From assembly GCF_041080655.1 (NCBI RefSeq), contig NZ_CP163525.1, positions 9,176,001-9,240,000 on the forward strand: a stretch of DNA of 64,000 bases. The letters run 5' to 3'. This stretch comes from Streptomyces sp. CG4 (GTDB lineage Bacteria > Actinomycetota > Actinomycetes > Streptomycetales > Streptomycetaceae). This document shows positions 52,117 through 59,183 of the stretch, piece after piece. Made by a program: the position numbers and the translations under genes. The stretch's first letter is position 1, and each line of letters begins with the position of its first letter. The notes beneath the pieces are model-generated. The model saw only the letters and a program-made list of their open reading frames with translations. It was not told the origin of the DNA and made no database searches.

Positions 52117-52518
52117 TCACTGCGCGGCAGCCTCTTGGGGCCCTGGCAGAGGGTGGGGGAGCCTGGCGTGCAGCTCGAAGACGTCGCTCAGTCCCGTCAC
52201 CCGCAGGATCCGCCGGAAGACCGTGCTCTCCGTGACCAGCCTCAGCCGGCCCCGCCGGGCCAGCGTCCGGTTGCGGGTGCGGCACAGGACCCCGAGGCCG
52301 GCGCAGTCGATGAACGTGACCGTACGCAGGTCCAGCACCAGGTCGGGGCGGGGGCCCGCGGTGAGGGCGTCGAGCCGCTCCGACAGGGTCGGTGCGGTCA
52401 GCGTATCGATCTCGCCGTGCAGGGACACGACGGTTGTTCCGCCGGCCACATGGTGGGCCACGACCACGTCCTGTCGGGTGTGGTCCGCCGCCACGCGGTC
52501 CGGGTCGCTCTCGGGCAT
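52117..52518 (-). CDS. STAS-domain anti-sigma factor antagonist
   Basis: A 133-residue SpoIIAA/RsbV-like protein. It begins MPESDPDRVAADHTRQDVVV, with GTTVVSLHGEIDTLTAPTLS as the first strand-helix element. The phosphorylation-site segment LDLRTVTFIDCAGLGVLCRT has Cys-Ala where Ser/Thr is usual (xDSxG pattern here D-C-A-G), so phosphorylation may be lost or altered. Proteins of this family are substrates of RsbW-like kinases and SpoIIE phosphatases. The start ATG at 52518 is 36 bases after a perfect AGGGCC box. Confidence 0.85.
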   Translation of the reverse strand: MPESDPDRVAADHTRQDVVVAHHVAGGTTVVSLHGEIDTLTAPTLSERLDALTAGPRPDLVLDLRTVTFIDCAGLGVLCRTRNRTLARRGRLRLVTESTVFRRILRVTGLSDVFELHARLPHPLPGPQEAAAQ

Positions 52519-52553
52519 GGCACGAGGGAACCGGGGATGCCGGAGCGAGCGGA

Positions 52554-52569
52554 AGGGCCGTTCGGCCCT
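52554..52569. promoter_or_regulatory. AGGGCC-N4-GGCCCT box upstream of the STAS gene
   Basis: AGGGCCGTTCGGCCCT is palindromic with 6-base arms. It lies 36 bases from the STAS start and 275 bases from the divergent alcohol dehydrogenase start. Confidence 0.6.
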
Positions 52570-52699
52570 GGGTGCCGGTCCATTCGGGGCACCGCCCGGC
52601 CCCGCGACGGTCACGGACGTCGACGGGCGCACCTGGCGCCGCGACCGCCGCCTGCGTCGACGGGCCCCGCCCGGCCGCAGGTATGGCCAGCCGCAGGTA

Positions 52700-52715
52700 A
52701 GGGCCGGACGGCCCA
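52700..52715. promoter_or_regulatory. GGGCC-N4-GGCCC box upstream of the alcohol dehydrogenase
   Basis: AGGGCCGGACGGCCCA matches the same box, with 5-base arms. It is 130 bases upstream of the alcohol dehydrogenase start. Confidence 0.55.
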
Positions 52716-52801
52716 AGCGGGACCGCCGGTCCAGCGCCGAAGCTGGATGTACGGGGCGATCCCGGCCTCGTCCCGGAACCACCGGACCCGCGGCGGACCG
52801 A

Positions 52802-52831
52802 CGAAGAGGTACCGAAGAGGTACGAAGAGGA
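52802..52831 (+). repeat. Triple CGAAGAGGTAC tandem repeat in the ADH leader
   Basis: CGAAGAGGTAC, CGAAGAGGTA and CGAAGAGGA follow one another directly. Each copy contains a purine-rich AGAGG that can pair with 16S rRNA, so the leader carries three possible ribosome sites within 45 bases of the ATG. Confidence 0.7.
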
Positions 52832-52844
52832 ACAGGGTGCTGCC

Positions 52845-53915
52845 ATGAAGGCCTTCGTCTTCCACGGTCCGGGACAGGCGTCCTGGCAGGACGTCCCGGA
52901 CCCCGCCATCAAGGAACCCACCGACGCCATCGTGAAGGTCGGCGCCGTCACCATCTGCGGGACGGACCTGCACATCCTCAAGGGCGACCTACCGGAGGTC
53001 CGGCCCGGAACGGTGCTCGGCCATGAGGCGGTCGGCGAGGTCGTCGAGATCGGCGGCGACGTGCGCGGCGTACGGCCCGGCGACCGGGTGCTGATCTCCT
53101 GCATCACCTCCTGCGGCCGGTGCCGGTTCTGCCGGGACGGCGCCTACGGGCAGTGCCGGGGCGGCGGAGGCTGGATCCTCGGCCACCTGATCGACGGCAC
53201 CCAGGCCGAGTACGTCCGCGTGCCCTGCACCGACCTGTCCGTCCACCCACTGTCCGCCACCCTCCGCAGCGAGGACGCCGTCCTGCTCGCGGACATCTTC
53301 CCGACCTCCTACGAGGTGGGCGTGCTCAACGGGCACGTACGCCCCGGAGACACCGTGGTCATCGTCGGTGCCGGACCCATCGGGCTCGCGGCCATCGCGA
53401 CAGCCCGCCTGTTCGCTCCGGAACGGATCATCGCGATCGACCTGGCACCGGCCCGGCTGGAGGCCGCCCGGCGGCTCGGCGCCGACGCCGTGGCCGACGT
53501 CCACGAGGCACCCGCCCAGCTGGTCGACGACCTGACCGACGGGCTCGGCGCGGACGTGGTCATGGAGGCGGTCGGCGTACCGGAGAGCTTCGAGCTGTGC
53601 ACGCGCATGGTTCGCCCCTGCGGGCATGTGGCCAACATCGGCGTGCACGGCAGGCCCGCCACGCTGCACCTCGAAGACCTGTGGATGAAGAACGTGACGA
53701 TCACGACCGGCCTGGTGGACACCTCGTCCACGCCGACCCTGCTGCGGATGGCCGCGGCCGGCCGGCTGCCAACCGGGCAACTGGTCACCCACACCTTCCC
53801 GCTGGAGCAGATGGCGGAGGCCTACGACGTCTTCGCCAAGGCCGCCGAGACCGGCGCCCTCAAGGTGGTGCTCGGCGGGGAGCAGCACGCGGAAGTCGCC
53901 GTTCCCGCGGCCTGA
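52845..53915 (+). CDS. Zinc-dependent alcohol dehydrogenase
   Basis: A 356-residue medium-chain dehydrogenase. Catalytic zinc ligands are in TICGTDLHILKG (Cys) and GHEAVGEVVEIG (His, Glu). The structural zinc loop CGRCRFCRDGAYGQC gives four cysteines. The NAD(P) motif is VIVGAGPIGLAAIATARL. The class is close to the formaldehyde/threonine-dehydrogenase-like ADH group. In the dormancy cluster it could balance NADH when respiration stops. The start ATG at 52845 gives MKAFVFHGPGQASWQDVPDP. Confidence 0.92.
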   Translation: MKAFVFHGPGQASWQDVPDPAIKEPTDAIVKVGAVTICGTDLHILKGDLPEVRPGTVLGHEAVGEVVEIGGDVRGVRPGDRVLISCITSCGRCRFCRDGAYGQCRGGGGWILGHLIDGTQAEYVRVPCTDLSVHPLSATLRSEDAVLLADIFPTSYEVGVLNGHVRPGDTVVIVGAGPIGLAAIATARLFAPERIIAIDLAPARLEAARRLGADAVADVHEAPAQLVDDLTDGLGADVVMEAVGVPESFELCTRMVRPCGHVANIGVHGRPATLHLEDLWMKNVTITTGLVDTSSTPTLLRMAAAGRLPTGQLVTHTFPLEQMAEAYDVFAKAAETGALKVVLGGEQHAEVAVPAA

Positions 53916-53936
53916 TCGAGAAGGAGCGCGCAGGCC

Positions 53937-54680
53937 ATGACCGAGCAGACGAAAGTGAACGTGGTGAACGGGGTGCCGTTGGGCGAAGGGAGCGGGCCGG
54001 CCATGACCGAGCAGGCGGCGAGAGTGCACGTGGCGACCGAGGTTCCGGTGGGCGACCTGAGCCGGCGGCTGGCCGCCCGGCGGGCACGGCTCGGCCTGAC
54101 CCGGGGCGAGGTGGCCGACCGTGCCGACATGTCCGTCAGCTACCTCGGTTATCTGGAGGAGCATCCCGGTGTCACCCCGGGCACCGGCCCCCTGCACCGG
54201 CTGGCCGACGCGCTGGAGACCACGGTGACCGAGCTGACCGGCGGCGCCGTCGATCTGCCGCCCGGTTTCGGACGTGCCGTACGCGAACCCCGCATGACCG
54301 AGATGGCATCCGGCGAGTGCCGGGCGCTGCTGGGTTCGCACGGAGTGGGCCGGCTCGCGGTACTCACCGTCACCGGGCCGGTGATCGTGCCCGTCAACTA
54401 CAGCGTCATCGACGGTTCGGTCGTCTTCCGGACCAGCCGCGGCGCGACCCCGTCCCTCGCGGCCGGTCAGGAAGTGGCCTTGGAGGTCGACCGTATCGAC
54501 GACGCCTTCAGCCAGGGCTGGAGCGTTCTGGTGCGCGGACACGCGCGGGCGGTGACGGACCTGCACGACATGCGGTGGTTCGCCGAGCTGGCGTACAGCA
54601 CCCCATGGGCAGGCGGGAAGCGTGACATGTGGGTGAGCATCGAGCCCTACACGGTGACCGGGCGCCGGATCACGGCCTGA
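53937..54680 (+). CDS. HTH-PNPOx fusion protein with duplicated N-terminus
   Basis: A 247-residue protein. Residues about 40-100 are an XRE-type helix-turn-helix (LAARRARLGLTRGEVADRAD, SYLGYLEE). Residues about 115-240 form a flavin-binding split-barrel: GRLAVLTVTGPVIVPVNYSV and VALEVDRIDDAFSQGWSVLV, as in PNPOx-like flavin reductases. The first 22 residues (MTEQTKVNVVNGVPLGEG) are repeated in altered form at 22-43 (MTEQAARVHVATEVPVGD), each copy with its own ATG and ribosome site (GAAGGAG and GAAGGGAG). The gene follows the alcohol dehydrogenase by 21 bases. A flavin-responsive DNA-binding regulator is a reasonable guess. Confidence 0.82.
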   Translation: MTEQTKVNVVNGVPLGEGSGPAMTEQAARVHVATEVPVGDLSRRLAARRARLGLTRGEVADRADMSVSYLGYLEEHPGVTPGTGPLHRLADALETTVTELTGGAVDLPPGFGRAVREPRMTEMASGECRALLGSHGVGRLAVLTVTGPVIVPVNYSVIDGSVVFRTSRGATPSLAAGQEVALEVDRIDDAFSQGWSVLVRGHARAVTDLHDMRWFAELAYSTPWAGGKRDMWVSIEPYTVTGRRITA

Positions 54681-54708
54681 GCGCGGCTGTACTCCCTTCA
54701 GCCGTCGG

Positions 54709-55050
54709 TCAGTTGCCCTCCGGTGCCGGGTCCGCGTCCCCCTCGGTGAGCAGTACACCCGTGACCAGTCCGGGACGGATCCGCACGGCGTGGTCCGTCC
54801 TCTGCTGTGGTACTCCGGGCCAACAGCCCACGCAGGCACGCCAGTTCAGAGGGTCCGGTGACCAGACGGGCGTAGCCGGTGACCATCACCCGCCGGCCGA
54901 GACGGGTGTCGGGGTCGATGGCGTCGCGCGGACGGAGTGACACCGCGAACGATGCCGTGCCGCGCCTGACTCCACTGTCGCCGAGGGCCCCGTCTCGCTC
55001 CAGTGCCGCTCGGTCCCCGGCCACGGGCCGGTCGCCCCCGGTCCGCTCTC
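54709..55050 (-). pseudogene. PNPOx-family protein remnant
   Basis: One reverse frame reads TASFAVSLRPRDAIDPDTRL, then MVTGYARLVTGPSELACLRG. Another holds DHAVRIRPGLVTGVLLTEGD, ending at 54709. Together they make the C-terminal part of a pyridoxamine-oxidase-like flavin protein with a frameshift near 54800. The N-terminal part is not recognisable beyond about 55050. It lies back to back with the intact HTH-PNPOx gene and is not its duplicate. Confidence 0.6.
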
Positions 55051-55062
55051 GGTCTTCCTGTC

Positions 55063-55078
55063 CGGGCCGGTCGGACCG
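55063..55078. promoter_or_regulatory. GGGCC-N4-GGACC box upstream of the sensor kinase
   Basis: CGGGCCGGTCGGACCG matches the cluster box with one mismatch. A second near-match, CGGGCCGGTCGCCCCC, lies at 55024-55039. Both are within 160 bases upstream of the kinase start. Confidence 0.45.
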
Positions 55079-55181
55079 GCTGGGGCGGGGTTCCGGCTCG
55101 GCGTACCGGCGCCGGCCCGGAGCCGATACCGTGGAGAGATCCGCCGGTGCGTGGTCCCTGTGCCGACGGGATCTGGAGGAC

Positions 55182-56903
55182 ATGGTGGCAGGCCCCGAGG
55201 AGCCTCGTGTACGACTGCCGCAGCTGAAACTCGACGAGCTGCTGGAGGAGCTGCAGGCCCGGATCGACGCGGCCCGCAGCACCCAGGATCGCGTGCACAG
55301 TCTGCTGGAGGCCGTCCTCTCGGTCGGTCGGGAGCTGGACCTGGAGCAGGTCCTGCACTCCATCGTGGAGGCGGCCGCGATCCTCGTGGACGCCAAGTAC
55401 GCCGCCCTCGGCGTCATCGGACCGGACGGCAGACGGCTGTCCGCCTTCCACACGGTGGGCGTCACCGAGGAACAGATCTCCGAGATCGGCCCCTTTCCGG
55501 AAGGCCACGGCATCCTCGGCGAGCTGATCCGGCACCCGCATCCGCTCCGGCTCGCGAGGATCTCCGGGCACCCGGCCTCGTACGGCTTCCCGCCGGGCCA
55601 TCCGCCGATGAACAGCTTCCTCGGCGTCCCGATCCGGGTCCGCGACCAGGTGTTCGGCAATCTGTACCTGACGGAGAAGAGGGGCGGCGCCGAGTTCGAC
55701 GAGGAGGACGAGTCGGTGCTGTCCACGCTGGCCGTCGCGGCCGGCGTGGCCATCGACAACGCGCGCCTGTACGAGATCACCAGGCTGCGCGAGCGCTGGC
55801 TGCGCGCGAACGCGGAGATCAGCCACAGCCTGATGTCCGGCAGCGACCGCGCCGGGTCGCTGGGCCTGATCGCCGAACGCGCCCGGGAGATCTCCGGCTC
55901 GGCCCTGGCCGCCGTCGGCCTGCCCATGGAGGGCACCAAGTCGGTCACCGTGGAGATCGCCGTCGGAGTCGACGCGGAGGCACATCGCGGTCTGGTCCTG
56001 CCCCTGCACGAAAGCCTGATGGGGCTGGCGTACGCCGCCGCCGCCCCTGTCACCAGCGACGACGTCGTCCACGATCTGCGGATCACCTCTGAGCCGCCGC
56101 GCTTCGCCGGGCTCGGCCCCGCCGTGGCCGTCCCGATCGGCACGGGGGAGAGGGGGATCCGCGGCGTGGTCCTTGTCGCCCGCGAAGCCGGCCGGCCGGT
56201 CTTCCTCCAGCAGGAGACCGAGCTGCTGCTGGGATTCGCCGCCCAGGCCGCCATCGCCATGGAACTGGCCGAACGCAGACAGGACGCCCAGCAGATCGCG
56301 CTGCTGGAGGACCGCGACCGCATCGCGCGGGACCTGCACGACCTCGCCATCCAGCGGCTGTTCGCGACCGGGATGACCCTGCAGAGCGCGGGCCGGTTCA
56401 TCGATCATCCCGAGGCCGCCGAGCGGGTGTTGCGGGCCGTGGACGACCTCGACGAGACCATCAAGATCATCAGGTCGACGATCTTCGGGCTGCGGACCAG
56501 GCTGGGAAGCACCGGCAGCGGACTGCGGGCGAGGGTCGTCCGCACGGTCGGCGAGGCCGCCCCCGTGCTGGGCTTCGCCCCGAGCGTGCGCATGGAAGGC
56601 CTGGTCGACACCGATGTGCCGCCCGAGATCGCCGACGACGTCGTGGCCGTGCTGACCGAGGCCCTCACCAACATCGCCCGCCACGCCCACGCCGACCGGG
56701 CCCAGGTGGTCCTGATGACCGACGGCCACGAGGTGCGCCTGAAGGTCTCGGACAACGGCGTCGGCATCCCCTCCGGCGGCCGGCGCAGCGGACTGCTCAA
56801 CATGGCCGAGCGGGCCGAAAGGTTCGGCGGGCGGCTCGAGGTGACCCGTCCCGAGGGCGGCGGCGCCGCACTGGACTGGTGGGTGCCACTGTCCGCCGAA
56901 TGA
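55182..56903 (+). CDS. GAF-GAF sensor histidine kinase of DevS/OsdK type
   Basis: A 573-residue cytoplasmic kinase. GAF1 at about 55-200 (LDLEQVLHSIVEAAAILVDA, GFPPGHPPMNSFLGVPIRVR), GAF2 at about 215-365, HisKA_3 at about 375-440 with phosphoacceptor His in DRIARDLHDLAIQRLFATGM, and HATPase with VLTEALTNIARHAHADRAQV and DNGVGIP. The GHPPM motif corresponds to the region of the proximal heme His in DevS/DosT, so heme binding and O2/NO/CO sensing are plausible. The ATG at 55182 has a CTGGAGGA in front. The partner regulator is very probably the NarL-type protein at 50462. Confidence 0.9.
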   Translation: MVAGPEEPRVRLPQLKLDELLEELQARIDAARSTQDRVHSLLEAVLSVGRELDLEQVLHSIVEAAAILVDAKYAALGVIGPDGRRLSAFHTVGVTEEQISEIGPFPEGHGILGELIRHPHPLRLARISGHPASYGFPPGHPPMNSFLGVPIRVRDQVFGNLYLTEKRGGAEFDEEDESVLSTLAVAAGVAIDNARLYEITRLRERWLRANAEISHSLMSGSDRAGSLGLIAERAREISGSALAAVGLPMEGTKSVTVEIAVGVDAEAHRGLVLPLHESLMGLAYAAAAPVTSDDVVHDLRITSEPPRFAGLGPAVAVPIGTGERGIRGVVLVAREAGRPVFLQQETELLLGFAAQAAIAMELAERRQDAQQIALLEDRDRIARDLHDLAIQRLFATGMTLQSAGRFIDHPEAAERVLRAVDDLDETIKIIRSTIFGLRTRLGSTGSGLRARVVRTVGEAAPVLGFAPSVRMEGLVDTDVPPEIADDVVAVLTEALTNIARHAHADRAQVVLMTDGHEVRLKVSDNGVGIPSGGRRSGLLNMAERAERFGGRLEVTRPEGGGAALDWWVPLSAE

Positions 56904-56957
56904 GCCTGCGCGCCGGAGTCCGTGTGCCGGCTGGGCCGGGCCGACGGGACATGCGAT

Positions 56958-56974
56958 CGGGCCCACTCGGCCCA
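56958..56974. promoter_or_regulatory. GGGCC-N5-GGCCC box upstream of CBS-BON protein 2
   Basis: GGGCCCACTCGGCCC (56959-56973) has 5-base arms with a 5-base centre. It is 73 bases before the start. A degenerate GGGCCGACGGGACA lies just upstream at 56938-56951. Confidence 0.5.
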
Positions 56975-57046
56975 TGGCACAGGCCGGTCCGCCGTCGCAG
57001 CCTGAAGCTGTCCGAAAAGGCGGCACCCGAGCCTCTGGAGGGCGCC

Positions 57047-57748
57047 ATGAACGGCACTCCGGCCCTCGTGAACGACGTGATGACCCACCGGGTCGTCGCC
57101 CTGCGCGAAGGGGCGTCCTTCAAGGACATCGTGCAGGTCATGCGCGAATGGCGGGTCAGCGCCCTGCCGGTGCTGGACGGCGCCGGACGCGTCGTCGGTG
57201 TCGTCTCCGAGGCCGATCTGCTGCTCAAGGAGGCGTACGGCGACGCGGACATCGGCCGGTACGGGCGGGTGCGCCACCCCACCGAGGTCCGCAAGGCGGA
57301 CGCCGTGACCGCGGCCGAGCTGATGACGGCTCCGGCGGTGACCGTGGCGCCCGACGCCACGCTCGCCCACGCCGCGCGCCTCATGGCCCGCACCCGGGTC
57401 AAGCGGCTGCCGGTCGTCGGCCGCGACGGCCTTCTCCGGGGCATGGTCAGCCGCTCCGACCTGCTGAAAGTGTTCCTGCGGAACGACGAGGACATCGCCG
57501 GGGAGGTCCGGCGCGAGGCCGTCGTCCGTCTCTTCGGCCCGTACGCCGCCACCGTCCGCGTCGAGGTGCACGACGGCGTCGTCACACTGGCCGGCCGGGT
57601 CCGCGAAACCGCACTGATCCCGCTCGCGGCGCGACTCGCGCGGGCCGTGCCCGGCGTGGTGGACGTGCACTGCGCACTGGCCGGACCACCTCGCCGTCCG
57701 AACCTCGACCCCGACCTTCCCGAGCCCCACCGAGCCCACACGGCGTGA
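57047..57748 (+). CDS. CBS-BON protein 2
   Basis: A 233-residue paralogue of the protein at 51244. CBS1: DVMTHRVVALREGASFKDIV and ALPVLDGAGRVVGVVSEADL. CBS2: ELMTAPAVTVAPDATLAHAA and RLPVVGRDGLLRGMVSRSDL. BON: RVEVHDGVVTLAGRVRETAL. The insert between the CBS domains differs from the other two (EAYGDADIGRYGRVRHPTEV). The start ATG at 57047 has GGAGG in front. The gene follows the sensor kinase by about 140 bases and is convergent with CBS-BON protein 3. Confidence 0.9.
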   Translation: MNGTPALVNDVMTHRVVALREGASFKDIVQVMREWRVSALPVLDGAGRVVGVVSEADLLLKEAYGDADIGRYGRVRHPTEVRKADAVTAAELMTAPAVTVAPDATLAHAARLMARTRVKRLPVVGRDGLLRGMVSRSDLLKVFLRNDEDIAGEVRREAVVRLFGPYAATVRVEVHDGVVTLAGRVRETALIPLAARLARAVPGVVDVHCALAGPPRRPNLDPDLPEPHRAHTA

Positions 57749-57812
57749 CCGACGACGGCGTCGACACGCCGAAGTAGGTCTTCCCGATCCCACCGTTGCC
57801 CGTTGCTGGAGT

Positions 57813-58454
57813 TCACCCGGTGAGCATGCAGTCCACGCCCACGACCCCCTTCACACCGCGTGCCAGGCGTGCGGCGAGGGGAATCCGGGCGGGGTCCCGC
57901 ACCTTTCCGGTCAGGGTGACGATGCCGTCGGTGACCACGACGTGGACGGGCTCGGCCGGGGCGGGGAAGAGCGGGTCGAGGACGTCGCGCCGGATCTCGT
58001 CGGCGAGGTCTTCGTCCGAGCGCAGGAACACCTTCAGCAGATCGCCACGGCTGACCACGCCTTCAAGTACCCCTTCGGCGTTCACGACAGGAAGCCGCTT
58101 GACGTGCCGCAGCGCCATGATGCGCGCGGCCTCGGCCAGTGTGGCGTCGGCGTGCACGGTGACGGCCGGCGCGCTCATCAGCTCCTCGGCGCACACGGCC
58201 CCGGCCTTGGCCAGGTCGGACAGCCGGCGCCGCTGCGTGCACCGGTCCGGGTCGCTGTCCCGGAACTCCTCCTTGGGCAGCAGATCCGCCTCGGACACCA
58301 CGCCGACCACCCGACCGTCGCCCTCCAGCACCGGAAGGGCACTGACCTGCCACTGCGCCATGCGCTCGACGACGTCCTTGAAGAGAGCCCTGCGGCCCAC
58401 GGCGACGACAGCGCGCGTCATCACGTCACTCACCCGGTGCGGGCTGCGGTCCAT
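57813..58454 (-). CDS. CBS-BON protein 3
   Basis: A 213-residue CBS-BON protein. CBS1: DVMTRAVVAVGRRALFKDVV and ALPVLEGDGRVVGVVSEADL. CBS2: ELMSAPAVTVHADATLAEAA and RLPVVNAEGVLEGVVSRGDL. BON: HVVVTDGIVTLTGKVRDPAR. It shares the KEEFRDSDPD insert with protein 1 rather than protein 2. The leader contains two adjacent copies of GGTGAGGAGAACCC, so the ribosome site is duplicated. It lies 39 bases downstream of the cyclic-nucleotide-binding gene, in the same orientation. Confidence 0.9.
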   Translation of the reverse strand: MDRSPHRVSDVMTRAVVAVGRRALFKDVVERMAQWQVSALPVLEGDGRVVGVVSEADLLPKEEFRDSDPDRCTQRRRLSDLAKAGAVCAEELMSAPAVTVHADATLAEAARIMALRHVKRLPVVNAEGVLEGVVSRGDLLKVFLRSDEDLADEIRRDVLDPLFPAPAEPVHVVVTDGIVTLTGKVRDPARIPLAARLARGVKGVVGVDCMLTG

Positions 58455-58455
58455 G

Positions 58456-58490
58456 GGGTTCTCCTCACCAGGGTTCTCCTCACCGGGCCG
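58456..58490 (-). repeat. Duplicated ribosome-binding leader
   Basis: On the reverse strand GGTGAGGAGAACCC occurs twice in direct succession, separated by one base, immediately before the CBS-BON protein 3 start. Confidence 0.7.
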
Positions 58491-58493
58491 GGG

Positions 58494-58952
58494 TCAGAGC
58501 AGACCACCGCTGCCATAAGGGGCGTAGAGATCGAGCAGCCGGACCCGGGAGGCGTGCAGCCGCTGGGCGACCACGCGTCCGACCCAGACGGCGATCGCCC
58601 GGCCGAACTCGGAGTCCTCGGCGCACTGCGCCCGCACGGCGTCGGCGTCGAACTGCCAGGCCCGGACCGGGCTCATGGCCTCGCCGCCCAGGTGCCAGAG
58701 GCAGGGCTCGAAGTGCCAGGACCAGCCGATCAGTTCGCCGGGACCGAGGGTCTCGATGACGGCGGACCGGCGGCCGGGCACATGCAGGTCCAGCGCGACG
58801 CTGCCGGTGCGCACGATCCAGAAGCGGTCGGCGCGCCGGCCCTCCTCGAACAGCCGGGCCCCGGCCTCGAAGGAGACCTCGCGGGCGAGCCGCATCAACC
58901 GTTCGCGGTGCACGGGCTCCAGAGCCGTGTTCATGGTGGTGGCGGAGGTCAT
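58494..58952 (-). CDS. Cyclic-nucleotide-binding (CRP-like) domain protein without HTH
   Basis: A 152-residue protein with one cNMP-binding beta-roll: FEAGARLFEEGRRADRFWIV, VALDLHVPGRRSAVIETLG and PGELIGWSWHF. The usual phosphate-binding cassette RSA is present. The DNA-binding helix-turn-helix that follows this domain in Crp/Fnr proteins is missing, and the end is RVRLLDLYAPYGSGGLL. It may act by protein contact, like stand-alone CNBDs in the dormancy regulons of actinobacteria. The start ATG at 58952 follows GAAGGGAG. It is the first gene of a two-gene operon with CBS-BON protein 3. Confidence 0.85.
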   Translation of the reverse strand: MTSATTMNTALEPVHRERLMRLAREVSFEAGARLFEEGRRADRFWIVRTGSVALDLHVPGRRSAVIETLGPGELIGWSWHFEPCLWHLGGEAMSPVRAWQFDADAVRAQCAEDSEFGRAIAVWVGRVVAQRLHASRVRLLDLYAPYGSGGLL

Positions 58953-58970
58953 CGCACCGGCTCCCTTCCG

Positions 58971-59006
58971 GGCTGCTGCTCCCAGCTCTTGGCTGCTGCT
59001 CCCAGC
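58971..59006 (-). repeat. Direct repeat in the CNBD gene leader
   Basis: GGCTGCTGCTCCCAGC occurs at 58971-58986 and again at 58991-59006, a spacing of exactly 20 bases. On the coding strand each copy includes GGGAG, resembling a ribosome site. Confidence 0.65.
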
Positions 59007-59032
59007 GTGGGCGCGCCTGGCCCAGGGCACCA

Positions 59033-59070
59033 CGGGCCACATGGGCCCGGCCGGAAGGCCCTTCGGCCCA
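59033..59070. promoter_or_regulatory. Two GGGCC/GGCCC boxes upstream of the CNBD gene
   Basis: GGGCC-ACATG-GGCCC lies at 59034-59048, and AAGGCC-CTTC-GGCCCA, with one mismatch, at 59055-59070. Both match the palindrome found before other genes of the cluster and are about 80 to 120 bases from the CNBD start. Confidence 0.5.
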
Positions 59071-59183
59071 GGGCACGCCATCCATGACATTCACACATGC
59101 CGGGCGCGCGTAACTCTCGTTGGACGGCGACGCCCTTCTTCCGGTGCCGTGGGCCGCGCGGAGCCCTGTGCGGTCGGCGGCGG

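Noticed and set aside
52989..54839. Reverse open frame of 616 codons opposite the alcohol dehydrogenase
   Set aside because: Forward genes have domain support and ribosome sites; the reverse product has no recognisable domain.
57756..57771. Short hairpin CGGCGT/ACGCCG between convergent genes
   Set aside because: A stem of only six base pairs is expected by chance in this GC-rich DNA.
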